Of a stretch of 64,000 bases of DNA, positions 47,246-59,689 are shown piece by piece. How positions within the stretch are numbered: position 1 is the stretch's first letter; every line of letters starts with the position of its first letter. The DNA lies in NCBI GenBank assembly GCA_037043455.1, contig JAWPHD010003270.1, positions 131,501-195,500 of the forward strand, written 5' to 3'. Source of the stretch: Cyrtodaria siliqua (lineage: Eukaryota; Mollusca; Bivalvia; Adapedonta; Hiatellidae). The position numbers were made by a program, and so were the translations under genes. A model generated the notes under the pieces. It saw nothing but the letters and a program-made list of their open reading frames with translations, searched no databases and had not been told where the DNA came from.

Positions 47246-49182
47246 CAGCCTTCTAGTTTTGTATCAATTGATTTCATAAGTTACCTTTTACAGTAAGACT
47301 CAAAGGCAATTACGAGTGTTGCGAAATGCTTGAAAATTCATTATACATTTATTTCCAATCTTAACACGGATGATACAGACAGTGTCAAGCACTATTGTAT
47401 AATCTAAAAAAAATTGTTACCATCACTTTCGCATTAAATCACCCGATGCACACAGCCGTTAATTAAAACAAATGATTTAAAAAGGTATACACACTTGCTA
47501 ACTCTTGCGTTTACATGTTCTAGTAAATTGTGAAACAGATCCATATTTGATTTTCAGTCGTTTCATGCAGTACATCACAAGTTTTTTTGTTTTCGTTGTC
47601 CGTTTTCAACAATATAAAACATTAAAATCCATAATCCAAGTGTACCTTCTCTTTACCAGATGCATTTTACAAGGCGGCACTCACATCAGGTTACTTTACA
47701 TGTTGTTTTCATTATTTCATTAATATAAAAATAAGCCATATGGGACCCCTCCAAACCCCCATGTCATGTTCATTTTGGTATTTTTTATCAAGTTCAAGGT
47801 CTTTGTTGTGACACCGCACATGGAAGCGATGCTTCATTGTTAATGAAATGCGTACTATAGAATTCGCATAAACTCTACAGTTCTCAGGTTATTCATGTAC
47901 TGTTCTAGGCCTGTTTCCCATGTCTTATTTTGATGTATAAAATTATAGAGAATGGACCTTGCATACATGTTCATTCGTGTTTGGTGCTATATAACCTTGT
48001 ATGTGTTTAGGTGCCGTAAAACTCAGTTCAAATTCTAAAAAAAACATTAAATATAATATGCAACAGTTCCTCGAATGAAAATGATCCATTACCGTAAAGT
48101 CAATAATAAGAAGCATTGTATAAATTGCATTTTGGCACAAGAAAATATCCAGGAAATACCTATTGTATTTATGAGTTGCCAACATCCAAAAATAGAAAGT
48201 TTAACATTTCTCACTAAACTTAAGAATTATGGACAAAAATGACCTAAATGGAGAAAAAGATGTGTAATTTCGAGATGGCCAAATTTTGAGTTTCTATGCA
48301 AAATACCTTCGCTCATGTCGTGTTCAATCTATCTTTGCCAAACAGGGTGCCATTTCAGCCCATGGACTTTGCAATTGGGGGCCATTGTAAAAAAATGGGG
48401 CCAAACAAAACAACTACAAAGTCAATACAATCATACCTTTAAATAATGTATTTTGTTGCTTTGACTCCAATGTCTCAGTGGCAGTTATCTTTTAATAAAT
48501 GGAACTTGAAGTGAACTGTAAACTTGCACACAATTTAACTAATTAAACGTTTGAATGGTCAATCAACATTAATATGTACAGTATATTGTACTATATAGTG
48601 AGTAGGGCTATCACCTGACTCAAATGAGAAAGTAGCGTCACAAGATTTATCATCTGACTTCGGTTTTTTCACTTCATCATTGATGCTGACATGGCTAATG
48701 TAAAGCCATAGCAACAGACGGGTTACACTGTATTTACTATGTAGAAATACTGTACAGTTTAGTTTATCGATCGCAACACAGTCAGCAGGCGCGCGGTGTG
48801 CCTAAATCGCCGAATGAGAGAAAATGACCAAAATTAACGAAATGACCATCGCCGATCGAGTGCGCCCGGCGGGCCCATTCTTTATGAGAAACCTAGATTG
48901 AACACTGCTTAAGTATGCCATTTATTTTTCACGTAGTTGATTTCCACTCCAAGCAGTTTGTCATCAAACTCCACATAAGTACGGCCATTTTACTCACTGG
49001 AAATGAAATAATAAAGTCTGGGTTTGACGTGAGCTGCATTGTACCATCCCAGTAAACTCGATCATGAAAAATTGTAATAAAGTAATCTGATGAAGGCTTC
49101 ACTGACAAATTTTAGATTATAATGTTAAATCGGAACAACAGTTGCTCTTTGTGGCTTGTCAAAATTGTTCAGCCTTTAGTTA
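47246..49182. other. No gene seen
   Basis: No exon or repeat is convincing. A GC-rich island at 48775-48885 (GCAGGCGCGCGGTGTGCC, GAGTGCGCCCGGCGGGCC) stands out against the AT-rich background but has no visible gene attached. Confidence 0.35.
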
Positions 49183-49930
49183 GTGATGTACCAATTAATC
49201 GATTGTAACTGATGCAAGTCTATAATCGATCATCGGTTGAATGTAAAAATGCACTTAATGTTCGAAATAGGTCTCTTGGAAAGGAATTTCAGGATTGTTA
49301 TTCTTGTCATTTGGTAAAAGATTAAGGTCACTATTACTATAAATAGGATTTTGGCTGCCATTTTCCCTTACCAAAAACTTCACCTCATCGGAATTGGCAT
49401 GGGATTGTTACTTAGGTTATCCAAAGGTCAAAGACACTATTCCCATTGGCCATCGTTGTTTACATAGAGTTATATAATAAAAACTTTGCAGCTTTTACTA
49501 CTCCTCTGAAACAACTTGACTGATTTTCAGGAAACTTTACAGGAATGCTGATCTAGCTATCAAAACTTATCAGTAGAGCTTCAAGGTTATTGACCTGTTG
49601 TTGCTGAATAAATTTACTTTCCCTTAAGGAATTTTAATAAAACCACCACAAAGTGCATCTCATGGAAAGGAAGCTCAGGATTGTTATTTAGGTAGTTTGA
49701 TTTTCAGTCAAGGTCATTGCTGCTATTGGAAATTGGTTGCCACTCAATAACTTCAGTTTCCCTTGACGGATTTAAATAACAAAAAAAATCACCTCAAGGG
49801 AATTACACATGAGATTGTTATTCGGGTCACTGTTACTACAAATAAAATTTGGTTTCTGCTGCACAAATTCACCTTCCCTTAAGGAATTTTCACGAAACTT
49901 CACATAAATGAATCTCGGACCGATCGTAAA
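49183..49930. repeat. hAT-MITE end followed by degenerate tandem subunits
   Basis: TTAGTGATGTACCAATTAATC at 49183 resembles the ends of the MITE at 56592-57002. From 49260 onward, subunits of about 160 bp carry CTCTTGGAAAGGAA, GGATTGTTATT, CAAGGTCA, TTGGCTGCC and TTTCCCTTAAGGAATTT. Confidence 0.5.
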
Positions 49931-50507
49931 GTTCAAAAACACTGATGGCCTTTAAAGAGAGCTTACATAATTCTTTTGATCAGCCATCTTCGCCACTAGC
50001 GGGCACTACGTTATTTGATGTTTTACATGGCTCGATAACGCAATTAAATATATGGATAATATTGAGCACGGGGTCACACTTACTTGAATGACTTCGAGAG
50101 GCGGAAAAGTGGGTGGCGTCTATCGCACACACGACAATTTGGCAGCGGTTTTCAATAAACACGGCGATTATTAGTTATTGGTACAAATTGTTTGTCGCTA
50201 ATTACCTTATAACACCCAGCAGGATATTGACTTATAAACAGTTAAAGACTTTGTATTTTTGAATTTCTCGAGATTCTTTTGACAAAGTCGGTCGGAAAAT
50301 CGCATTCGCCTGACTGCCAATGTCTGGCGAATTTGCTGTGTATTTCTTCCGATTTCCATTCGCCAGTTTGGGTTACTCTTCGCCTATGGCGATTTGGCGA
50401 ATGGTTAATGCGAGCCTAGCAGTTTCAGTTTTGGTTTATTTGAAATAAAATATGCTTAATCTAAATTTAACTTTGCTGTTATTTTCTTTTGTACGCTCTG
50501 TGCTGTT

Positions 50508-50586
50508 GGGAACATCTCTGTAGTGTATGGAAGCATGCTTTTCTTTCGAGAAAAGAGATCAAGGTTCGAGTCCTGGCGGGGATCCC
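50508..50586 (+). repeat. tRNA-Glu-like sequence (pseudogene or SINE head)
   Basis: GGGAACATCTCTGTAGTG opens it. A 5-bp anticodon stem CTTTT/AAAAG encloses CTTTCGA, giving anticodon TTC (Glu). AGGTTCGAGTCCTGG is a good T arm, and it ends GGGGATCCC. Acceptor pairing is imperfect (4 of 7 pairs), so I favour a pseudogene or retroposon head. Confidence 0.5.
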
Positions 50587-51192
50587 GGCACACTTACTGA
50601 TCTGTTCAAATTTTGTTCTGGGATAACCACAACTTTAACATACATACATGATAAAATTGTCCATTACACACTTATTCTAGTGTCAAAACATATTTCCATA
50701 ATATTTGAAATCAGACAAAACCAAAATAAACTTAAACTCATTCTTTTAATACAATTATTATATAACATTATTGTCAAGCATTGATGTTATTCATCAATCT
50801 CTCCCAGAGGCCATTACATTGACCTCTGTCAACGTCTAAGAAAGTAGTCTGCGATCACATGATAATTTGTCACATGACCATAGCTAAAATATAAAAATAG
50901 CAACAGAACTTCAACACCGTGACACCACCACCAACTATCGGCCGTTGATTGACGTGTAAACACTCGAAAGAAACACGACTTATTATCTACATTTTAATAT
51001 ATAGTATAGGTTAGTACTTTAATTTAAGCAGGTTGTTAAGATCTATGTGATATTGGAAAGTGCTGGTAAGCAAGTCGCTATACTGTTAAGCTATGGGGAC
51101 GATTTGGTGGTGCCTATTTTAAAATTTTGACGGTGGAGTGATATGCCAAAGTACAAACCTTTATCCTACCGCAATATAATTCTAAGCATAAT
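50587..51192. other. No gene seen
   Basis: Short AT-rich stretch with no identifiable feature. Confidence 0.35.
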
Positions 51193-51594
51193 TTACTGTA
51201 TATTTAAAATATTCAAGCCGAAAATTATTTTCTTTGTAAATAAGCATTTCATATAATTCATAAAAATATAAGTGTCATCAAGACATTTTGCATTTCCACC
51301 GGTTTTCATCGTTTGCCAAGATTCTTGGTATTTGGTGAGACGTTGACAGAGATGTATGTGTATGCAAGGAACGACAACACTGGGTAGAGATTGGTTATTC
51401 ACAGGAATTCCATTAGGCCCTCCCTGCAGATCAACTACTTGCACGTCATCTACATGTAGTCCGTACTTCCCATGGTATAACATATGTGTTATACCTTTTC
51501 TTGTTAAGAATCTATTTGATTCTGATTGCAAAATATTAAAAGAAAGTATAACCACTGAGATGAGTGTCAGTCTAAGTGTGTTGCAGAACGGCAT
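51193..51594 (-). CDS. Possible secreted protein, 133 residues, unknown
   Basis: The longest non-repeat open frame in this part of the window. It begins MPFCNTLRLTLISVVILSFN, a plausible signal peptide (short polar start, then a hydrophobic run of about 14 residues), followed by a polar mature part with KGITHMLYHGKYGLHVDDV, LQGGPNGIPVNNQSLPSVV and several cysteines (CIHIHLC, KCLDDTY, MKCLF). I do not recognise a domain. It may be a single-exon gene or one exon of a larger one; it lies about 150 bp downstream of the candidate membrane-protein gene on the same strand. Chance remains a realistic explanation. Confidence 0.35.
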   Translation of the reverse strand: MPFCNTLRLTLISVVILSFNILQSESNRFLTRKGITHMLYHGKYGLHVDDVQVVDLQGGPNGIPVNNQSLPSVVVPCIHIHLCQRLTKYQESWQTMKTGGNAKCLDDTYIFMNYMKCLFTKKIIFGLNILNIQ

Positions 51595-51607
51595 TAAGGT
51601 ATTGAGT

Positions 51608-51713
51608 GTCTAGATCTCTAGCTCTGCTCGTGGTGCTGAAACGCATTTAAGGTTTCGAGCGTCTAGATCTCTAGCTCTTCTCGTGGTGCTGAAAGGCATT
51701 GAGGTATCGAGCT
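51608..51713 (+). repeat. 53-bp tandem duplication
   Basis: GTCTAGATCTCTAGCTCT and CTCGTGGTGCTGAAA recur 53 bp apart, with a few differences. Confidence 0.8.
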
Positions 51714-51745
51714 ATCGGGACTTTAAGCACAAACTCCCTAACAGC

Positions 51746-53925
51746 CTATGACGATTCACTGCTGCTTTGTTGGGGACTGGCCGATTCAGAATGATGTGAC
51801 ACTGGTCGCCGTGCAGTATCTGCAGCATCTATACCCGACGATATGTTTGATAGTTGTCCTGTTCTTGGAACGCTGTCTTCATCGCCATCTTGTTTCATTG
51901 CGTAGCAGCTGACACCATACAGGCAAATGGTTACCAGTAGTACATAACAGCCAGAGGTGACGCATAAACGAATGAGTAACCAAGTTCGGGTGTTGAATGA
52001 TTTGTTGCTAGTACAATTCCATCAATGATATTAAAAAAGCCTGACGAAGAATGAAACATATTCATACAGACATACTTAGCGGATTTACGTATTGGGTTAT
52101 AATAGCGTAAATGAGTTCCCATGCAGATTACTTAGTAAAGTTGGAATGTTGGCAACTTGTTAAAATCTGAAACCTTGTTAGAATTCCGGGAAACTGTTTT
52201 ATCATGCAAACAAACATGTCTGCTATTAAACATTAACAAGGAAATGGGGTTTGAATACATTCTAAGAAAGCATTTTCAAATATCAGTAACATGTCCAGAA
52301 TACAGTTACAGCCAAACCAACATAACAGGAAACTGCACTAAAAAATAAAAAAATGTTTTAAAGATTTAGTGTAGTTAAACCTATTACACAAATAAGGACA
52401 ACTGAGACTAGATGTCTATGTATTCTCGGCATGATATTCTCTTTAATGCAGATGTGTGTACACACTATTTTCTTTAATACAGATATGTGTACACATGATA
52501 ATCTTTAATACAGATATGTGTACAAATGATTTTCTTTAATACAGATATGTGTACACATGATACTCCTTAATACAGATGTGTGTACACATTATTTTCTTTA
52601 AAGCAAATATGTGTACACATCATTCTCCTTAATACAGATATGTATACACATGATTCTCTTTAATGCAGATGTGTGTACACATGATTTTCTTTAATGCAGA
52701 TGTGTGTACACATGATTCTCTTTAATGCAGATGTGTGTACACAGTATTGTCTTTATTGAAGATATGTGTACACATGATTATCTTTAATACAGATGTGTGT
52801 ACACATGGTTCTCGTTAATGCAGATATGTATACACATGATTCTCTTTAATGCAGCTCTGTGTACACATGATTCTCTTTACTACACATATGTTTACACATG
52901 TGACGAACATAAACAGATGAGTCAGAATATGTTTTATAGCATAAACGACATGTTGACACACCTGGCTTGAAGAAGGGCATCGTATAACCTAAAGCAAAAA
53001 CGGAAGCTATGGACAGACAATACATGTAGGTAAGACGTTACCATTAAAATGCAACATGTAACACGATACTTAGAGTACATATTAATGACGGCTTAAAATG
53101 GGATAATTATGTAAGGTTGATTCGCAACAACCATTGTTGTAGTGATTGTTATCCAGAAAAAAATCCCATATCACTGATATTTGCAGAGTTGTTTTTTTAT
53201 AAATGAACTTTTGAACTGATTGTACTTTAGCAAATGTTATATGCGGTTATAAAAAGAAACCTATCATAATCATGCATGCATTCACACATGTAAACCACAT
53301 CACGTGGTTAGTTTTATGTGATCGATAAGAAAACATTTGTTCGGATTTACGAATCAATAAAGCGAACAATTCAGATATGTTCTTGTTTCATAACTTTCTT
53401 AATACTTAACAATAAATGTAGACATACAATTCAAACAGGAATTATTTATCAACTATTGCGCACATTTCCTTGAAAAATGAGCATTTTCATTTTACGCAAA
53501 GTGTTCGCTTCATCCAGTATTTTTTTTAGATAAACTCACCCAAAATATTTGCTGTCATACAGTTTTCCAAGACAAAATTCGTTATGAAAAAGAAGTTACC
53601 TCACCTGAAAAAAAAATCCAATTATTTAATTATAGAAAATTATGAAGTAAACCCATGCCAGGATCGAGCGCTTTATTGATAATTTATCGATTTGAGTCCG
53701 ACCAAATATTTATGTACAAACCGCTCAAAGCAAAAAAAAAGGAAAAGTGAAGAAAGCTCGAACCTGCTACTGGATAACACAAAAGGCAGCATCCGCCTAT
53801 AACGCCACAGCAGCCAGTTTCATCATCGTCTCGGAAGATATTGAAAATACCAAACATACCGAAAACGTTCAGCACCATCACCGCCAAAGACGTGGATTGT
53901 AAAGCTACAACACGGGTGTCCATAT
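51746..53925 (-). CDS. Candidate small multi-span membrane protein gene
   Basis: Three exons on the minus strand join in matching phase. Exon A (53925-53764; acceptor TTTGTACAG, start ATG at 53923) reads MDTRVVALQSTSLAVMVLNV, FGMFGIFNIFRDDDE and TGCCGVIGGCCLLCYPVA; donor GCAG|GTTCGA is phase 1. Exon B (53006-52962; TCCATAG ... CCAG|GTGTGT) reads ASVFALGYTMPFFKPG, phase 1 to phase 1. Exon C (from 52040; acceptor CTTCGTCAG) reads FFNIIDGIVLATNHSTPELG and YSFVYASPLAVMYYW, then meets TAA at 51933-51931. In the neighbouring frame the sequence continues as VTICLYGVSCYAM and an acidic, Ser-rich tail ending SPQQSSSESS at 51746. That looks like one broken last membrane segment plus tail. Hydrophobic stretches suggest three or four membrane passes. 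No family recognised. It is either a real gene with an assembly or allelic indel near 51930, or a young pseudogene. Confidence 0.5.
52097..52265 (+). repeat. Segment duplicated at 15839-16015
   Basis: GTTATAATAGCG, TTAGTAAAGTTG, TTGTTAGAATTCCGGGAAAC and AACATGTCTGCTATTAAAC match the sequence upstream of the HSPA12-like gene. Here it lies just upstream of exon C of the minus-strand membrane-protein candidate. Confidence 0.65.
52436..52905 (+). repeat. Minisatellite D, about 31-bp unit, about 15 copies
   Basis: Units read CTTTAATRCAGATRTGTGTA followed by CACATGATTCT. Each contains the palindrome TGTGTACACA. It lies in the intron between exons B and C of the minus-strand candidate gene. Confidence 0.93.
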
Positions 53926-54354
53926 CTGTACAAATATAACAAGAACTCAATAGTGCGTGTTAGCTGCCAAACCGAACCCACACCCTCTTTCACCCCCTAA
54001 TTTTCAGTATATTAGAACATTATGAACACACTGTGATACATGAACACTGTGCAGTTTGTTTTCCGTGGTTGGTCCGAGTAACATGGAACATGGATAAATC
54101 TGTTTATATTTCTATTTCTTCATATAAGACTGATATGCGACCCTTAGAACAAACAAGGACTATCTAGAATACTAGATGATCTCTTAATAATGGCTAGGCT
54201 AACACAAATAAATCACACCAAAAAACACAGAGAAAACGAACAATGAAACTATCAGGGAAATAACATTGAAGCAATAATGAAAAGTAATGGCCTAGGTGAA
54301 CACCTGTCCTGTGTTTTTGCGATGGCAATATTGTAGGCACCCTGGAACCATGTT
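53926..54354. other. No gene seen
   Basis: Upstream of the minus-strand membrane-protein candidate. Any promoter or further 5' exon is not obvious. Confidence 0.35.
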
Positions 54355-54795
54355 TAAAGCCCTAGTGGCCTTTTTGCCGCTGACCGTTCCAATGCGATAC
54401 ATGTTTTGTTTGGTATCGAATATGTTGTTCCATTTGCCCTTGTATTTATTGTTTGTCTTGCTGAATGAGTATTCTAAAATAAGTAAGCTCCGTGAATGCA
54501 GTATTCCTTGTTCGACTTGTGTATGTTCATCCTGATGTTTTAAAGGGACACACGGCAATCTTGATTTGTTTTTAAACTCACAGCGTCCCGCTAGTTTTTC
54601 TGCGTAACTGAGATATAGGGTCCTATAGAAACGACAGCGTCCAAACGCAATGGCATCGTAGGTCCGCACTGTACTGCAAACAAGGACTTGATAATACAAT
54701 GAAAGAGACAAAAAACAACAGAAAGGGTGCTGAAGACAGGGTTACCGACTTGGAACGGTCAGTAGGCAATAAGGCCTACTGGTTAGCTTGAATCG
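54355..54795. mobile_element. Inverted-pair repeat F, locus 2 (diverged)
   Basis: CCTAGTGGCCTTTTTGCCGC and TGACCGTTCCAATGCG at 54362 match the + arm of repeat F. GGGTTACCGACTTGGAACGG and TCAGTAGGCAATAAGGCC at 54740-54785 match the - arm. The 139-codon minus-strand open frame here is made of this repeat. Confidence 0.65.
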
Positions 54796-56274
54796 ATTTA
54801 TATCCGCACAATCCTCGCTATTATCCTGTCTTCAGCGCTCAAATAGACAAGACAGTGTAAACAAAACTACATCCCATCAAACGGAATTCTCTAACAATAC
54901 AGTCCACATCCAGAGAAACTAACTAAAGAAACACATACAAAATAATAAACATCTCAGGATGTATCCAGAATATTGAACAACCATAGTAGTTGCAGCTAAA
55001 GAGAAACCCAATCTAGGGTACGACCAGAAAGAATCATTTGTTTAGCTTAGTGCAAGTATGTGTTGACTGTTTTTTATTCTATATGCAATAGCATGAAATC
55101 CTTAAAATCTTTGGAAAATATGTGATAAGTTTATGAAATGGTAATTTTCATATCTGCCCCCATATTCGCTCTCGGCCTAAATTAGCCCTCGAGCTTACGA
55201 TCCATCGAGCTGACGATCTCGGACAGATATATGAGTCTCGGAGAGAGGTCATTACAAATATGAACATTTCCATATAATAATCTATAAAAATTGCACTTGT
55301 GGTATAACTACAGTCGACGTAACTATAAATTGAATTTGTGATGAATGTATAATGTTTCACATCGCTTTTAACAATATTTCAGTCCTAACACGACGGTGTC
55401 AAGAGACTTGGGCTCAGTGCTCACCGTTATAGTGCTACCCTACTGAATACCAATCATTAGACACATGCCATGATACCCCACCTAGACAGAGTATACTGAC
55501 AGCGGACAGACCTGTCATATAATTACCCTTTATAGCGAGCTCTACGGTAACGCGAGTAGCAAATACTACGAGGAAAAAAACGTGGTAAAAAAGTCAAAAC
55601 ACAGTTAACTCCCTTAGTCAAAACACAGTTAACTCCCTTGTTAAGGGGCTGTCTGTATTCGTTCCAAACGCAGTTAACTCCCATCTGTGTTTGGTATCCG
55701 GCCCACCTTTATTCGCCTTGGAGTTAGTCCATCCAGTTGGCAGGTTACCAGACTTCATAGTTATTGCCAGCCAGCTAGATAAAGAAAGTCAAGGTAACAG
55801 TAGATCTATCTAATCTTTAAAAGCTACTGCAGTATCGATACTCTAAAATACAATGATTAAATGAAAACGCATCGCACTTTAGTGATATACATACATCTAG
55901 TTATTCTGTACCTTAAAGTCGGTGGGTGGGGAAATTTTAACCACTGCTGTTGCCAAGTTTCCAAGAAATATGCGCATTTTTATTTTGAACTCAGATGTGC
56001 TTTCCCTTATATGTGTTTAAAGATTCACTTATTTTAAGTTCTGACAAATGCTTTGGCGTAGGAACAGGAGTGGAGTGGGGGCCCAATAACCTGAGAGTGT
56101 GGCCCATGGCAGTCTAGTGGGGGAAAATGCATTTGAATTAATACTAAAAAGTAGAAATAAACATGATAATACAGCAAGGAGACAAGAGTTAGGAAACACA
56201 CATGTACTCTTGTGAAAATGAACATATACACAAAAATCATACACAACTAAACGCATATCAACTGGAATTATTTT
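54796..56274. other. No gene seen; small tandem motif
   Basis: The only structure noticed is ACACAGTTAACTCCCTT repeated three times at 55598-55682 (the third with GCAGTTAACTCCC). Confidence 0.4.
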
Positions 56275-56408
56275 ATTGTTTTACAAGGCCTGAAACAATA
56301 CTTCATATTTACTAACCGATTATATCTGATGATTGATCGGTTACCGGTACACCTACCAATGGTAACCAATTACCGATTGTAAATTTCAACTGATTGCCCA
56401 TCACTAGT
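56275..56408 (-). mobile_element. hAT-type MITE fragment, reverse of 56592 family
   Basis: The segment ends TGATTGCCCATCACTA, the reverse complement of TAGTGATGGGCA at 56592, and contains CTAACCGATTATA and GATCGGTTACCGGT in inverted order relative to 56592-56720. Confidence 0.65.
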
Positions 56409-56591
56409 AAATGACAGATGACATAATTTGGATCTTGCCTTGTTGTTGCATCGTATTAGCACAATTTTGAAAAAATATATAAGCGTCTCATTTCGAATAA
56501 ACTTCACTTTTCGGTTTACGGAGCTAATTGCTCAAACATCTAGCATACCTGAATAGAAAATGGCTATTCTGTGGTTTAAAAATACACTGAT

Positions 56592-57002
56592 TAGTGATGG
56601 GCATTCGGTTGAAATTTACCAGCGATCATCATTTACAAGCGATTGGATGTAACCGATCAAGCACCGGTTATAATCGGTTAGTCAATATGAAACATAACAT
56701 GTGTTTGAGGCCTTGAACTTAGAAGTATTACTGATTAATCAGGTATTCTTTCCTGTCTTGTGTCTTATACCATTGCCATTTCAACAGCAAAATAATTATA
56801 ATTTATATAATCAAAAAAGTATTTGTTCATTTTCACAAGTGTGGTCTCATGGAAAATCATGTGTACTTCTATTTTGAACATTAAGTGCATTTTTAGATGC
56901 AACAGATTATCGATTATAGACTGTCATAATCGATCATCATAATCGGAGGCCTAAGAAACTGATGATCGTTTCGGTTACAGTCGAATAATCGGTACATCAC
57001 CA
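56592..57002. mobile_element. 411-bp hAT-type MITE with 8-bp target duplication
   Basis: The left end TAGTGATGGGCATTCGG and the right end (inward) TGGTGATGTACCGATTATTC are related inverted termini. The 8-bp ACACTGAT occurs immediately outside each end (56584-56591 and 57003-57010), the size expected for hAT. The interior is full of ATCGATTA/TAATCGAT-like motifs. It has no coding capacity. Confidence 0.85.
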
Positions 57003-57613
57003 ACACTGATGATATGTTATCTTTCTGGCACTGTTTATGATTTTATCATTACCAACCTCCCAAGGCACATTAACTGTTGATAATATAAGAACAGGTAAAT
57101 AATATAAACAGTATATTTAAGAATTGATTCACTAATTTTCAGTATTCCTGGGGTTTTAACGACGGCAGTGGTTGGCAAATTTACCATAAAATGCAAAGTG
57201 AATGGAAAATTTACCATGAAGCTATTTATGCTAAAGTTGCCATTCACTACCACCTTTCAAATCCCAATATTTACATTTCTATTGCATTGACCTTTAATGA
57301 AACAAGTTTATTTGTGCATTTAAATTCCCAGTGAAAACAACGTTTACGTTTTGGGCAGAGCTAAAACAAACAAGGTGTAGTTTATTCGTTTCAATAACTT
57401 GTTTTGGTTGTATAACATAACCGTAAACGTGTCTTGACGTTCTCATGCTAACTGTTGTAAGTTGCTATAAAAAAGTGTGCAAGGTTGGCAACGTCACTGT
57501 TACCAACAGTATGTATAACAGGTTTAAAACAATATTTTTAGCACAATTACATATAAATTTACATGAGTAAAGTCTGAACAACATACAGAACAAACAAAAT
57601 GTACATAAAAGGA

Positions 57614-57758
57614 GTGAATTCAATATTTCAATATTTTTACGGGGTATGAAAAACATTTAGCTAGTTTAAAGTTAGCGAGAAGTGCCTCGGACTTCACACA
57701 CTTTAAACTAGCCTAAATGTTTTTCTTACCCTGTCGAAAGATCGAAATACTGAATTAA
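57614..57758. repeat. Foldback repeat, about 62-bp arms
   Basis: GAATTCAATATTTC ... GGGGTATGAAAAACATTTAG and CTAGTTTAAAG on the left pair with CTTTAAACTAG, CTAAATGTTTTTCTTACCC and GAAATACTGAATT on the right, around a centre near 57687. Probably a small foldback MITE. Confidence 0.8.
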
Positions 57759-57762
57759 ATCC

Positions 57763-59689
57763 TTAAAAACTGATGACATTCGTAAATCAATTCTTCAATG
57801 GATTCATCTAGTCTTTCATATGCCTGACTCAAGTACATGCTTGTTAATATCCCTCTGCCAGGAAATATTTTCCTTTTTGCAGTGCTAAACACTAGCTTCT
57901 TGAACAGATATTGTTTAATGGCTTATCAACACATTATATAACGTTATTTAGAGCCGCCCGAGGCAGAGGAGTGTGAAATATAGGAATCATAAAACTTCAA
58001 TACACAGGACTGCCCATTTTATGTCTGTCTAAAACTTTCTCGACTCTCACAGCTACGGGTTTGAATCCTATACATGCCAAATCTCCCGCATTCTCCGGTA
58101 GACTACCGGATTTGCCTTTGATCTACCGATCACACGGAAGCCGTTCAAAACCTCCTGGAAATCAGTTTTTTGCCCAGGATGGTTAATTGCCTGTAATTTG
58201 CGATAATTTGCAATACACAGCATGTGATTAGAATAGCCCATGTCAAACAGCTGTCTCGTGTCAAATCAATCAGGGCGGGGTTACGATTCTGCAACCAACC
58301 GATGAAATTGCATCTAGCGACACGCGGCACATGACGAGATTTATTGAAATATGGCCGGTTATACCACAGACCTGTATTAATATGTCTGTGGTTATACTGA
58401 GAAGGATTTTGCCGATATTGGCACTTTTTGATCGATGCATTCGGTAAAAATGTACAGTTAAAATGTTATATCCTCCACAATATTACAACTAAACCACTCT
58501 TTCATAATTGCAATACATTTTAATGATAACAAACACCAGTTTTCTCCCATTTAATTTGCCAATTTCATGTCGTTTTGTGAAGAAATGGTGTACCTCAACA
58601 CCGGTTATTACGTTTCCGGGTTGCAGAGGACAGGTTTAAAACGCGGATCTCAAAACAGTGAAAATCGGTGTAAAGGCCAGGCGGCATAAAAAAAATGGGG
58701 ACGGACGGGGATGATAATCTAGCAATTAATTTATTACGACATAATGCATATACCAGAACTGTTATTTGTTGTCATCTATTGTATATATATATAGATAATG
58801 TAATACAAAATAAAATTAGCAATTGTATTCATTATTTGAAAAAATGCGATGGTTCCATGGCGTTACGTAAATCTCCCTGACTTGGAAGTCCAATCTCCCT
58901 TATGTGATGCTGGAAAATTTGGCATCTATGGAATCCCAATGTGAGCTTGACTTGCCAAGCGATAAAGTGTCGCTTATCACAGACGGCTGGAGGTAAAAAG
59001 TACTGGTTCAACTCAAGAAAAATAAATTGGCCTACCTCTAAACAAAAACATTTAAACCGTCATAAATTGTATATAGCCTAGCATGTGCTAAATTTACGTA
59101 AACATAACACACCATTCAAACAGTCAAACTGTTTATGTCCACATCCAAAATACAAAGCTAAGAAATTAAACGTCTTCCCCATGGGCACATTGAAACACTC
59201 AGTGGTGCAAGTAAGATCTCTAGGAGAAGAACATTTTAAGTATTTTACATCCGTTCTAATCCTTTTTCTGCTATTGTGTACAGATTCCATGCTATAGTAA
59301 TAATGGGAAATAAAATATGTTTAAACCATGGATTATAAGTATACCATGCTGTGTCACAACCGTTTCAAATATTAAGACGTTTTAAGACAAATGCTATCGA
59401 TCGCGGTTGCTGAATCGGTTATATACGCTGTTTTTTTGTGTTGTATTTAGTAACTTTTATATTTTTCAGTGCCATTACTGCCTTAATTAAGCTGCATGCC
59501 TAGATGTCCTGAATGTTTAAGAATTTTCAAGAAAAGAATATAGTATACGCCAGTCTTATTGGGACGGGGGCGTTTGATGTTTGTCCATGATCTTTTTTGT
59601 CGTGCCCTTAATGGTTTATTCTCTTACTGCTCTGGCTTCTGCAAAGTCATTGAGTACCTTCATTGTGGCTTTCTGGGCTATTGTTTTTT
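57763..59689. other. No gene seen
   Basis: Open frames are at most 70 codons without recognisable content. A modest CpG-containing stretch at 58600-58690 has no visible exon. Confidence 0.35.

Noticed and set aside
50508..50586. Functional tRNA-Glu(TTC) gene
   Set aside because: Anticodon and T arms are good but the acceptor stem has several mismatches, so it is listed only as tRNA-like.
54292..54711. 139-codon minus-strand open frame
   Set aside because: Made largely of repeat F arms; no signature, and the same repeat elsewhere has no corresponding frame.
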